From contig NZ_WEGJ01000016.1 of the NCBI RefSeq assembly GCF_009604385.1, forward strand, positions 59,991 through 123,990: DNA of 64,000 bases, in the 5' to 3' direction. The position numbers and the translations under genes are program-made. The stretch comes from Streptomyces smaragdinus (GTDB taxonomy: Bacteria; Actinomycetota; Actinomycetes; Streptomycetales; Streptomycetaceae). Below the pieces are notes generated by a model. That model had not been told where the DNA came from and ran no database searches. It worked only from the letters and a program-made list of their open reading frames with translations. Position 1 is the first letter of the stretch; each line of letters starts with the position of its first letter. Of the stretch, positions 16,079-23,677 are shown piece by piece.

Positions 16079-16201
16079 CGCCGCGATTCCGGTGAGTGAC
16101 GGGCCCGCCCTTGCGGCGGGTCTTTCTCTCACCCTGCGTGACCTTCTGATGATCGGATCGTTTCTCCGTATGAGAACACGAACCCGTCGAAGGGGGCCGG
16201 G

Positions 16202-16831
16202 ATGTCACCGCGTACCTACGAGCCACAACGTCTGGCGGAAGCCGCCCGATCGTCCGCGTCCTGTGACGACGTGATCCGGTGGTTCGGCCGAACGCCCACG
16301 CCCGGATCGCGCAGTTACGTACGGCGGTTGCTTCGCGAGCAGGGGGTCGACACATCCCACTTCGCCACGCGATGGGTTCGCCACAGCGACGAGCGCCTGC
16401 GTGAGCTGACGAGCCGCTGTACGAGCGTCTCAGAAGTCGTCCGTGAGCTGGGAATCAGCCCGGTCGGCGGAAATCAGGCGCACATCGGGCGCCGAATCGC
16501 GGCGCTGGGGCTCGACACGAGTCACTTCCGCAGCTCCCGGCCGGGAACGGTCCGTCGGGGTGACGTGCTGTGCCTCGGTTCGCCGGACCAGGGTCGCGTT
16601 TCCGGAGTCCGGCTTCGCCGGGCCATGCTCGGCCGGGGTATACCGGAGAATTGCGCCGAGTGCGGCACAGCGCCGGAGTGGAACGGAAAGCCCCTTCGCC
16701 TTGAGGTGGACCACATCAACGGGTCATGGTGGGACAACCGGCCGGCCAACCTGCGTTTCCTGTGCCCCAACTGTCACGCCGCGACCGACACCTACCGAGG
16801 GCGGAAGAACCGCGGCAAGGAGGCGCGCTGA
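16202..16831 (+). CDS. HNH endonuclease with two N-terminal 'DTSHF' modules
   Basis: The 209-residue protein ends in an HNH nuclease domain: 'CAEC' zinc pair, 'LEVDHINGSWWDNRPANLR' catalytic segment and 'CPNCH' second zinc pair. Before it are two copies of a ~35-residue helical module ending in '(G)VDTSHF' and 'GLDTSHF', each looking like a small helix-turn-helix. HNH proteins with such modules are usually sequence-specific DNA nickases or cutters, often homing or phage-derived. Its stop shares a base with the start of the next gene (TGATG), which encodes a longer relative, so the pair is translationally coupled. No methylase or intein is adjacent. Target sites are unknown. Confidence 0.85.
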   Translation: MSPRTYEPQRLAEAARSSASCDDVIRWFGRTPTPGSRSYVRRLLREQGVDTSHFATRWVRHSDERLRELTSRCTSVSEVVRELGISPVGGNQAHIGRRIAALGLDTSHFRSSRPGTVRRGDVLCLGSPDQGRVSGVRLRRAMLGRGIPENCAECGTAPEWNGKPLRLEVDHINGSWWDNRPANLRFLCPNCHAATDTYRGRKNRGKEAR

Positions 16832-17655
16832 TGTGCGTCAGGCTGCCCGCGCCCGACATCCTGGCCGCGACGGCGGCGGAATCCTCCAGCCTCGTGGACA
16901 TGATGCGCCGACTGGAATTACCTCTGACCAGTCGTCAGCGGCGCTACCTGGGCGATCGGCTCGGTCACTACGGCATTGCGACACCCCACTTCCAGGCGGA
17001 GCCGCTGCCGCCCCGCCCCCGCCGGGCATACGCACGCGAGACCTTGGAGGCTGCCGCCGGGGAGAGCGCCGACTTCACCGAATTCCTCGAGCGCCTGGGC
17101 GTGCCCGTTGGGGAACCGTACTTCTACCTGCGCAAGAGGCTGTCCCACTTCGGCATCGACACCTCGCATTGGACCGCCGAAGGCCGACGGGGAAGCCCGA
17201 CGGGCGACGCGCAGGAGCTGGCATCGGCGGTGGCAGAGGCGCAGAGCATGGCCGGGGTGCTGCGTGCGCTGGGGCAGCCCGTCAACACGTCGACGCGGCG
17301 GCGCATCAGCAACCGGATCCAGTCGCTGGGCCTGTCCACCTCCCACTTCACGGGTCAGGCTCATCAAAAGGGCCGTCCGTCGTCGAACCGCAAAACGGCC
17401 GAGCAGATCCTCTGCCGTCGGCCCCCCGGTTCCCTCCGCACCCCGGCGCGCCTCCTTCGCCGCGCGCTGCACGAGTGCGGGGTGCCTGCGGTCTGCGCGG
17501 AGTGCGGGCAGGGCGACACCTGGCGGGGGCGCCGGATCGTGCTCGAGATCGATCACCGTAATGGTGATCGTCTCGACGATCGGCCGACCAATCTCCGGTA
17601 CCTGTGTCCCAACTGCCACAGTCAGACCGCGACGTACTGCCGGACAGGCCCATAG
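16831..17655 (+). CDS. HNH endonuclease with three 'TSHF'-type modules; contains a TTA codon
   Basis: The 274-residue protein repeats the plan of its upstream neighbour, with three modules ending in 'GIATPHF', 'GIDTSHW' and 'GLSTSHF' (about residues 20-170), then an HNH domain: 'CAECGQG', 'LEIDHRNGDRLDDRPTNLR', 'CPNCH'. The tandem pair therefore looks like an unequal duplication with different module counts, which would give different DNA-recognition lengths. A TTA codon lies at 16918-16920; in Streptomyces TTA is read only by the bldA tRNA, so synthesis may be delayed to late growth. The gene ends 36 bp before an unusual tRNA, so it might be co-transcribed with it. No defence partner is seen. 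Confidence 0.83.
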   Translation: MCVRLPAPDILAATAAESSSLVDMMRRLELPLTSRQRRYLGDRLGHYGIATPHFQAEPLPPRPRRAYARETLEAAAGESADFTEFLERLGVPVGEPYFYLRKRLSHFGIDTSHWTAEGRRGSPTGDAQELASAVAEAQSMAGVLRALGQPVNTSTRRRISNRIQSLGLSTSHFTGQAHQKGRPSSNRKTAEQILCRRPPGSLRTPARLLRRALHECGVPAVCAECGQGDTWRGRRIVLEIDHRNGDRLDDRPTNLRYLCPNCHSQTATYCRTGP

Positions 17656-17691
17656 TCATCCTGGCCGCGGAAGGCGCTAGGGTAGCAGCAG

Positions 17692-17767
17692 GAGCCCGTA
17701 CCCCAGCTGGCCAAGAGGGCGCCGGTTTAGATCCGGCGTGTCGTGGGTTCGAGTCCCACCGGGCTCA
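17692..17767 (+). tRNA. Unusual tRNA with anticodon UAG and a short variable loop
   Basis: Stems are perfect: acceptor GAGCCCG/CGGGCTC, anticodon GCCGG-TTTAGAT-CCGGC, T-arm GTGGG-TTCGAGT-CCCAC, discriminator A. The anticodon TAG should read leucine CUA/CUN codons. A normal bacterial tRNA-Leu has a long variable arm, but here only GTGTC separates the anticodon and T stems. The D-arm is the 3-bp type (CCC/GGG, with AGCTGGCCAAGA between), which resembles class II tRNAs. Its amino acid identity is therefore uncertain. CCA is not encoded. It is followed by a strong hairpin and preceded by the HNH pair. Confidence 0.8.
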
Positions 17768-17773
17768 CCGGGC

Positions 17774-17800
17774 GAAGGGGCCCTCATCGAGGGCCCCTTC
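17774..17800 (+). terminator. Hairpin terminator after the UAG tRNA
   Basis: GAAGGGGCCCTC-ATC-GAGGGCCCCTTC is a perfect 12-bp stem with a 3-nt loop 7 nt after the tRNA and just before the convergent oxidoreductase stop. It may serve both directions. Confidence 0.8.
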
Positions 17801-17823
17801 GTGCTGCCGGAGGCAGGGACACA

Positions 17824-18891
17824 TCACCTGACGGGCGCCGTGAGCCCCCACGCCTCAGCGACGAGCTCGTACGACCGCACCCGAACGTCCCCGCTGTGGG
17901 CCGGGGCCGTGAGCATCAGCTCCTGGGCGCCCGTGCGTGACGCCAGGGCGCGCAGGCCTGTCGTGACCTCGTCGGGGGTGCCGTGGATGACGTTTGACAG
18001 CCATTCGTCGGCGAATTCCGACTCCAGGGGGCTGTATGGGTACGCCTCCGCCTCCTCCGGGGTCGGGACCAGGCCGGGGCGGCCGGTGCGGAGGCGGAGC
18101 ATCGAGAGGGACTGGGCGCGGGCCTGGCGGTAGGCCTCCTTGGGGTCTTCCGTGGCCAGGGCGGAGACGCCGATCAGGGCGTACGGCTCGGTGAGGACGT
18201 CCGAGGGGCGGAACGAGGTGCGGTAGAGGTCCAGCGCGGGGACCGTGTTCGCGGCGGAGAAGTGGTGGGCGAACGCGAACGGGAGGCCCAGGGTGCCGGC
18301 CAGGCGGGCGCTGAAGCCGGAGGAGCCCAGCAGCCAGATCGCGGGGCGGGCCGGGGACTGGACGCCGCCGGGGGCCTTGCCCTGGACGGGGCCGGGGACG
18401 GCGTGGATCCGGGCGTAGGGGTGGCCGTCGGGGAAGGAGTCGTCGAGGAACCGGGTGAGCTCGGAGAGCTGGTCGGGGAAGTCGTCGGCGCCGCCGTGGG
18501 AGGTCACGGTGCGGCGCAGCGCGGCGGCGGTGGCGCCGTCGGTGCCGGGGGCGCGGCCGAGGCCGAGGTCGACGCGGCCGGGGGCGAGGGCCTCGAGGGT
18601 GCCGAACTGTTCGGCGATGACCAGGGGTGCGTGGTTGGGCAGCATGACGCCGCCGGAGCCGAGCCGGATGCGGTCGGTGTGGGCGGCGAGGTGGGCGAGG
18701 ATGACGGCCGGGGAGGAGGAGGCGACGCCGGGCATGGAGTGGTGTTCGGCGACCCAGTACCGCCGGTAACCGAGCTCTTCCGCGGTCCGCGCGAGGCGGA
18801 CGGAGGTCCGCAGCGCGGCGGCGGCCGTGGAGCCGCTTCCGACGGTGGCGAGGTCCAGCACGGACAGCGGGATGGATTCGGCGTCGGGCAT
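17824..18891 (-). CDS. LLM-class flavin-dependent oxidoreductase
   Basis: The 355-residue protein is a luciferase-like monooxygenase TIM barrel. Visible family hallmarks are 'LARTAEELGYRRYWVAEHHSMPG', 'DRIRLGSGGVMLPNHAPLVIAEQF' and 'GRVDLGLGRAPGTDG'. It is of the MsnO8-like group that uses reduced FMN with unknown substrates. No membrane segment is present. ATG at 18891 is chosen because GGAG precedes it and the family begins there; the open frame extends 30 codons further without support. It lies inside the inverted-repeat-bounded segment, convergent to the UAG tRNA. Confidence 0.87.
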   Translation of the reverse strand: MPDAESIPLSVLDLATVGSGSTAAAALRTSVRLARTAEELGYRRYWVAEHHSMPGVASSSPAVILAHLAAHTDRIRLGSGGVMLPNHAPLVIAEQFGTLEALAPGRVDLGLGRAPGTDGATAAALRRTVTSHGGADDFPDQLSELTRFLDDSFPDGHPYARIHAVPGPVQGKAPGGVQSPARPAIWLLGSSGFSARLAGTLGLPFAFAHHFSAANTVPALDLYRTSFRPSDVLTEPYALIGVSALATEDPKEAYRQARAQSLSMLRLRTGRPGLVPTPEEAEAYPYSPLESEFADEWLSNVIHGTPDEVTTGLRALASRTGAQELMLTAPAHSGDVRVRSYELVAEAWGLTAPVR

Positions 18892-19176
18892 GCGGGCTCC
18901 GGGGTCGCGGCGTACTCCTACGCAGGGCTTCAACCTCCCCGCCTCAGGCCTTGTTCCCGGCCACAGGGTGACCCGTGGCACCTCCGGCTGCGCCTTCCGC
19001 CGGCGCCTGCGGCGCGCTTCGGCTTCGCCGAAGTCCTCAAACGCCGGACGGGCTGGAGGGCGGCCCCCGGCCCACCTCGCCCCCAGCGGGGTAACGCCGG
19101 ACGGGCTGGGGGCGGCCCCTGGCCCGCCCCGTCACCCGGCGGCGGTGGGGGTGGCACAGGTCCCAGCCGGACCCCG
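18892..19176. repeat. Intergenic region with short GC-rich dispersed repeats
   Basis: No gene is supported. The stretch holds two copies of ACGCCGGACGGGCTGG (near 19041-19056 and 19090-19105), each followed by a G-rich tail, plus two copies of GCCCGCCCCGTCACCCGGCGG, the second being part of the inverted-repeat arm. Motifs of this kind are scattered through many Streptomyces genomes. No promoter for the adjacent genes stands out. Confidence 0.5.
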
Positions 19177-19238
19177 GCCCGCCCCGTCACCCGGCGGGGG
19201 TGTGGGTGGCGGCAGCCCCCACCCGCGGCGAAGCCGCG

Positions 19239-19292
19239 AAAAAACGACGGAGGCCGCCCGGTCTGCGCTTTCTGCAGACAGGACGGCCTCCG
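19239..19292 (-). terminator. Intrinsic terminator after tRNA-Lys copy 2
   Basis: This is the same stem and T-run as at 9870-9923, in reverse orientation, ending the second tRNA-Lys transcript. Confidence 0.85.
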
Positions 19293-19299
19293 GCCGACG

Positions 19300-19373
19300 T
19301 GCGCCGCCAGGGACTCGAACCCCGGACCCGCTGATTAAGAGTCAGCTGCTCTAACCAACTGAGCTAGCGGCGC
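19300..19373 (-). tRNA. tRNA-Lys (anticodon CTT), copy 2
   Basis: Identical in sequence to the copy at 9789-9862 but in the opposite orientation, as part of the 200-bp inverted repeat. Identity of tRNA plus flanks suggests recent duplication or ongoing gene conversion. Confidence 0.97.
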
Positions 19374-19432
19374 CTGACGTGGATAACTCTACAGGGCCGG
19401 GGAGGGTGCTGATGACCAACGGAGGCTGTGAC

Positions 19433-20191
19433 CTAGATCGCCATGGACAGCAGCAGCGGCGCCGCGTTCCTGTTCAGCGCGTCGGTGGCAGCCCGGAGCC
19501 GGTGTGCGTGTTCGACGGGGAGGGACAGTGCGAGGGTCCCGACGGCGGTGCCCGCCGTGAGGGGGACCGCGGAGCAGACGGTGCCCAGCGCGTACTCCTG
19601 GAGGTCCAGCGTGGGCACTGTGACGGGGTGGCGGTCGAGGCCGGCGAGGAAGGCGTGCTCGTTGGTGACGGTGCGGGAGGTGAGGCGGGCGATGCGGTGG
19701 CGGGAGAGGTGGTCGCGGCGGCCGTCGGCGTCGAGCTGGAGGAGGAGGCATTTGCCGATGGCGGTGGCGTGGGCGGCGGAGCGGAAGTCGACCCATTCGT
19801 TGACGCGGGGGCTGTCGGGTCCGTCGGCGACGTGGGTGACCTTGATCTCGCCCTCCTCGTACCGGCTGAGGTAGATCGCGGCGCCGGTGTCGGTGCGCAG
19901 GGTGTCGAGGGCGCGGGTGAGTTTGTGGTCGAGGGCGCGGGTGCGGTCGGCGCCGGAGGTGAGGAGGACGAGGGCTTCGCCGATGACGTACGCGCCGTCG
20001 GCGATCTGCTCGACGTATCCCTCGCGGCGGAGCATGAGCATCATGTGCGCGAGGTGGCCGAGGGGGAGTCCGGTGTCGCGGGCGAGCTCCTCGGCGCGGA
20101 CGCCGTCGGTGTGCCGGGAGACGGATTCGAGTACGCGGAAGGCGTGCTGCACCGCGTGGAACGGTGCGGTGGGTTCGGGTCTTACCGCCAC
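19433..20191 (-). CDS. IclR-family transcriptional regulator
   Basis: The 252-residue protein has an N-terminal winged helix-turn-helix (residues about 12-70, 'AFRVLESVSRHTDGVRAEELA' region) and a C-terminal IclR effector domain ('GAAIYLSRYEEGEIKVTHV', 'HATAIGKCLLL', 'SAVPLTAGTAVGTLALSLP'). Regulators of this family respond to small catabolic intermediates and often control an adjacent uptake and degradation operon, here the ABC importer, amidase and racemase genes. The GTG start at 20191 has AGGGGG upstream. Its recognition helix region is slightly unusual ('LGHLAHMMLMLRREGY'), but the fold looks intact. Confidence 0.88.
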   Translation of the reverse strand: MAVRPEPTAPFHAVQHAFRVLESVSRHTDGVRAEELARDTGLPLGHLAHMMLMLRREGYVEQIADGAYVIGEALVLLTSGADRTRALDHKLTRALDTLRTDTGAAIYLSRYEEGEIKVTHVADGPDSPRVNEWVDFRSAAHATAIGKCLLLQLDADGRRDHLSRHRIARLTSRTVTNEHAFLAGLDRHPVTVPTLDLQEYALGTVCSAVPLTAGTAVGTLALSLPVEHAHRLRAATDALNRNAAPLLLSMAI

Positions 20192-20344
20192 GGTGCCCCC
20201 CTGCCGACGGTTTGTGACTGTTCGAGGCGCTTTCGTCGCTGTGGGTGACGATCACGGGTCGGGGTTCGTCGTCGCCCGCAGTGCGGTCGTTTCCACGATA
20301 GCGGCGCGGGTGGGTGCGGCGGGTGGTCGTCGGCGACATAGGCG

Positions 20345-20384
20345 GCACCCCGTGCCCGGGGTGTGCGGCGGGGGCACGGGGTGC
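20345..20384 (-). terminator. Hairpin terminator at the end of the ABC operon
   Basis: A 13-bp perfect stem GCACCCCGTGCCC/GGGCACGGGGTGC with a 14-nt loop starts 7 nt beyond the stop of the ATPase gene. Confidence 0.75.
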
Positions 20385-20390
20385 GGGTGG

Positions 20391-21218
20391 TCAGAGGATC
20401 GCTCCGAGGAAGTCCCGGGTGCGTTCGTGTTCCGGTGCGGTGAAGATCTTTTCGGGGGTGCCGCTCTCGATGACGCGGCCCTCGTTGAACATCATCACGG
20501 TGTCGGAGATGTCGCGGGCGAAGCCCATCTCGTGGGTGACGCAGAGCATGGTGATGTCGGTCGACCGGGCGATGTCGCGGAGCAGGTCGAGGACGCCGGC
20601 GACGAGTTCGGGGTCGAGGGCGGAGGTGACCTCGTCGAGGAGCAGGATCTCGGGCCGCATGGCGAGGGCGCGGGCGATGGCGACGCGCTGCTGCTGGCCG
20701 CCGGAAAGCTGGGTGGGGTGGGCGTCGATCTTGTCGGAGAGGCCGACGAGTTCGAGGAGTCCGCGGGCGCGTTCGGCGGCCTCGTCCTTGTCCATGCCGA
20801 GGACGTTGACGGGGGCCTCGATGATGTTCTGCAGCACCTTCATGTTGGGGAAGAGGTTGAACTGCTGGAACACCATGCCGATCTTCTTGCGGACCTGCCG
20901 GAGGTGTTTCTCGTCGGCGGACTTGAGCTTGCCGCCGGGGGTGCGCCGGTGGGTGAGGGGTTCGCCGTCGACCCAGATGACGCCGCCGCTGACCTTCTCC
21001 AGGGTCATGAGGAGGCGCAGGATGGTGGTTTTGCCGGAGCCGCTGGGTCCGATGAGGGTGACGTGCTTCCCCCGCTGTACCTCGAAGTCGAGGTGGTCCA
21101 GGACGGTGTGGTCGCCGTAGCGTTTGACGACCTGGTCGAAGTGGACGAGGGCGGATCCGGAGGTACCGCCGGGTGCGTCCTCGGGACCGGTCTTCTTGAC
21201 GGGCTGATCAGTGGCCAA
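20391..21218 (-). CDS. ehuA: Amino acid ABC transporter ATP-binding protein (EhuA-type)
   Basis: The 275-residue cytoplasmic ATPase has Walker A 'GPSGSGKTT', Q-loop 'MVFQQFNLFPNM', signature 'LSGGQQQRVAIARAL', Walker B 'ILLLDEVTSALDPE' and the switch His in 'MLCVTHEMGFA'. It drives a polar amino acid importer with the two permeases and the lipoprotein encoded upstream. The start codon is TTG at 21218, with GGAG just before it, overlapping the end of the permease gene by 11 bp. EhuA is the name given to close relatives in ectoine uptake systems; no ectoine hydrolase genes are near, so the true substrate may differ. Confidence 0.88.
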   Translation of the reverse strand: MATDQPVKKTGPEDAPGGTSGSALVHFDQVVKRYGDHTVLDHLDFEVQRGKHVTLIGPSGSGKTTILRLLMTLEKVSGGVIWVDGEPLTHRRTPGGKLKSADEKHLRQVRKKIGMVFQQFNLFPNMKVLQNIIEAPVNVLGMDKDEAAERARGLLELVGLSDKIDAHPTQLSGGQQQRVAIARALAMRPEILLLDEVTSALDPELVAGVLDLLRDIARSTDITMLCVTHEMGFARDISDTVMMFNEGRVIESGTPEKIFTAPEHERTRDFLGAIL

Positions 21219-21852
21219 GGCGCTTCTCCAGGCTTCGCACGAGCAGTGAGGTCGGGTAGCTGGCAGCCAGGAAGATGAGGCCGGCCAGGGTGAACGCCTC
21301 GGTGTAGTAGAAGTGTTCGGCGCCGTACTCGCGGGCCTGGCGGACCATTTCGGAGACCGTGATGATGGCGAGGAACGGGGTCTCCTTGAACATGGAGATC
21401 GCGTAGTTGCCCAGTGCGGGCAGGACGTTGCGTATCGCCTGGGGCAGGATCACGGCCTGCCAGGTGCGCCGGCCGGACATCGACAGCGCGGTGCAGGCCT
21501 CCCACTGGCCGCGGGGTACGGCGTCGATGCCGGCCCGGTAGACCTCGGAGGTGTAGCCGGCGTAGTGGATGCCGAGGACGGCGGTGCCGACGTACAGCGG
21601 GTCGGTGCCGGGGAAGAGCGCGACGGCGAAGACGAGCTGGACGACGAGCGGGGTGGACCGGACGAATTCGGTGACGGCCCGTACGGGGGCGCGGACCAGC
21701 CGGCTGGGGGCGCGGCCGGCCACCGCGACGGCGAGGCCGAGGGCGGCGGCGAGGGCGATGCCGAACACCGTGGCCAGCAGTGTGATCTTGAAGCCCTCGA
21801 GCAGCAGGGGGAGGACTTCCTGGGCGCGTTCCCAGCTCCAGTCGAAGGTCAT
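21208..21852 (-). CDS. ehuD: Amino acid ABC transporter permease (EhuD-type)
   Basis: The 214-residue membrane protein has about five transmembrane segments and the HisM-type permease loop 'EVYRAGIDAVPRGQWEACTAL' which docks on the ATPase. It pairs with the preceding permease to form the import channel. Its ATG overlaps the stop of the other permease gene as ATGA and its own end overlaps the ATPase gene, so the operon is tightly coupled. Confidence 0.87.
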   Translation of the reverse strand: MTFDWSWERAQEVLPLLLEGFKITLLATVFGIALAAALGLAVAVAGRAPSRLVRAPVRAVTEFVRSTPLVVQLVFAVALFPGTDPLYVGTAVLGIHYAGYTSEVYRAGIDAVPRGQWEACTALSMSGRRTWQAVILPQAIRNVLPALGNYAISMFKETPFLAIITVSEMVRQAREYGAEHFYYTEAFTLAGLIFLAASYPTSLLVRSLEKRLGH

Positions 21853-22577
21853 CGGTCGACCCCCGCGATCTGTCCGCTGCGGCTGCGCAGCAGGCCGCGG
21901 GCCGAGGTGTGCTGGCCGAGGCGGGCCTTGGCGGCGGCCTCCAGCATGTTCATCAGCATGGTCAGGGCGTACGCGAGCACGAAGAAGATCACCAGCAGGG
22001 TGAGGTAGGCGGGGACGGTCTCGCCGGTGCGGTCACGCAGCTGTTCCATCACCGTCATGAGGTCCTGCACGCTGATCAGCCACAGCAGCGGGGTGCATTT
22101 GAGCAGCTGGATGAGGAGGTTGGCGAAGGGCGGGATCATCTGCGGCCACGCCTGCGGCAGGACGACCCGCCGCAGGCGCTGGAAGGGCGTCATGTTGAGG
22201 GCGATGGCCGCTTCCCGCTGGGCCTTCGGTACGGCGCCCAGGGCGCCGCGGACGACTTCGGAGCCGTAGGCGCCGTAGTTCATGCCGAAGGCCAGGACGC
22301 CGCAGAGCAGCGGTTCGATCTCGTAGTCGGTGTTGATGGTGGGCAGTACGTAGTACAGCCAGAACAGCTGGACGTACAGCGAGGTGCCGCGGAAGAACTC
22401 GACGAACACCCGGGAGACGCCGCGTACGGGCAGCAGCCGGGAGCCCGACATCAGGCCCAGGAGGAAGGACAGGACGAAGGCCAGGGCCGCGCCGTAGAGC
22501 GTGGCCTGGAGGGTCGTCCACAGACCGGAGCGGACGTCCGGCATGTTGTCGAGGAAAGCGGTGAGGAAATCGCCCAT
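21849..22577 (-). CDS. ehuC: Amino acid ABC transporter permease (EhuC-type)
   Basis: The 242-residue protein has about five transmembrane helices. The cytoplasmic docking loop 'EVVRGALGAVPKAQREAAIAL' is intact. It lies 18 bp after the substrate-binding lipoprotein gene and is followed by ehuD with an ATGA overlap. Together they form a heterodimeric permease for a polar amino acid or related zwitterion. Confidence 0.87.
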   Translation of the reverse strand: MGDFLTAFLDNMPDVRSGLWTTLQATLYGAALAFVLSFLLGLMSGSRLLPVRGVSRVFVEFFRGTSLYVQLFWLYYVLPTINTDYEIEPLLCGVLAFGMNYGAYGSEVVRGALGAVPKAQREAAIALNMTPFQRLRRVVLPQAWPQMIPPFANLLIQLLKCTPLLWLISVQDLMTVMEQLRDRTGETVPAYLTLLVIFFVLAYALTMLMNMLEAAAKARLGQHTSARGLLRSRSGQIAGVDR

Positions 22578-22595
22578 GGCGTCGGTGGTGCCCCG

Positions 22596-23504
22596 TCAGC
22601 CCTTGCAGAGGTCGGCGGTCTTGAGGTCGGCCGGGGGGACCTCGGTCTCGGCGAAGCCGTACTCGCCGAGGAGCTGGGTGAAGCGCGCCGGGTCGGAAGT
22701 GATCTTCTTGAGTTCGGTGTTGAAGGCGTCGCGCAGGGCCTCGTTGCCCTTCTGGAAGACGGCGCCGCCGGGGCTGTACTGCTTGACGCCGTCGAGTTCG
22801 GGCAGGAAGGGCTCGGTGACCTCGACGTCGGGGTTGGTCTTGGCGAGCCAGCGCAGGGAGATGCCGGTGAGGAGGAAGCCGTCGACGCGGCCGGCCTTGA
22901 CGGCGTCGGCGCCGTCCTGCGGCTTCTGCAGCGTCTTGATCTTTCCGCCGTCGATGCCGGCGCCCTCGGCGTAGCTCTTCTCGACGGCGCCGCTCATCAC
23001 GCCGATGGTGATGCCGGCGGCCTTGGCGGAGGCGAGGTCGGTGATCTTCTTCGGGTTGCCCTTCTTGACCATGATGGCGGTCGGGGAGATGAACTCGGGC
23101 TCGGAGAAGATGACGGCCTGGCAGCGCTCGGGCGTGATGGCCATGCCGGCGCTGATCACGTCGTACTTCCCGGCCTGGATACCGGGGATGAGGCCGTCCC
23201 ACTCGGAGAAGGTGGGGCGCAGCTCGGGGACGCCGAGGGCCTTGAAGATCTCGGCGTGCAGGGTGGGGGCCTCGCCCTTGAGGGTGTCGCCCTCCTTGTA
23301 GCCGTACGGTGCCTCGTTGGCGTACGCGACCCGGACGTAGCCCTGCTTCTTCAGCTTCGCGAGCAGGCCGCCCTCGCCCTCGGCGTCGCCGCCGTCGTCC
23401 TTCTTGCTGCAGGCCGTGAGGACTCCGGGGACCGCGAGGAGCCCTCCCACGGCGGCCGTCCGGGTAAGGAAGCCACGGCGGGACAGGTTCGGGTAGTGAG
23501 CCAT
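22596..23504 (-). CDS. ehuB: ABC transporter substrate-binding lipoprotein (EhuB-type), Tat-exported
   Basis: The 302-residue protein has a Tat signal 'SRRGFLTRTAAVGG' and a lipobox 'VLTAC', so it should be exported folded and anchored to the outer face of the membrane. The mature part is a family 3 solute-binding protein ('EAPYGYKEGDTLKGE', 'GKYDVISAGMAITPER'). It gives specificity to the import system. EhuB relatives bind ectoine and hydroxyectoine through aromatic residues, which cannot be verified here; neighbours encode an amidase and a racemase-like protein instead of ectoine catabolism. It is the first gene of the four-gene operon; the 173-bp gap to the DUF3830 gene holds the divergent promoters. 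Confidence 0.87.
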   Translation of the reverse strand: MAHYPNLSRRGFLTRTAAVGGLLAVPGVLTACSKKDDGGDAEGEGGLLAKLKKQGYVRVAYANEAPYGYKEGDTLKGEAPTLHAEIFKALGVPELRPTFSEWDGLIPGIQAGKYDVISAGMAITPERCQAVIFSEPEFISPTAIMVKKGNPKKITDLASAKAAGITIGVMSGAVEKSYAEGAGIDGGKIKTLQKPQDGADAVKAGRVDGFLLTGISLRWLAKTNPDVEVTEPFLPELDGVKQYSPGGAVFQKGNEALRDAFNTELKKITSDPARFTQLLGEYGFAETEVPPADLKTADLCKG

Positions 23505-23677
23505 GCGGGTTCCAACCTCCAGGGTGAGCGGACGTGGACGCGCCTGCCCCCGACCGGGGAAATATGCGCCCCGACCCGCGGTGGTTATGGAACGTACATC
23601 TTGCCGTTATCCGGGCGTGACTGATCGCCGAGGGGCGAAGGGGGCATACCCGCCGATTCCCCGGGGAGGCTCGGGGG

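Larger units (their letters stand above)
19177..19376 (-). repeat. Right arm of the perfect 200-bp inverted repeat
   Basis: This is the exact reverse complement of 9786-9985, base for base as I read it. Outside this interval the flanks differ at once (TAGAGTTATCCACGT before the tRNA here, GCTACAGTCATCTCAC at the other arm). Confidence 0.92.

Noticed and set aside
16202..17655. Group I or II intron or intein context for the HNH genes
   Set aside because: No intron-like folds or split host gene is visible; the tRNA is intact.
9786..19376. An integrative element inserted at tRNA-Lys
   Set aside because: No integrase or excisionase is inside, the repeats are inverted rather than direct, and genes inside are mostly core.
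20391..23504. Calling the importer a proven ectoine system
   Set aside because: Only the transporter resembles Ehu; no ectoine degradation genes are present.
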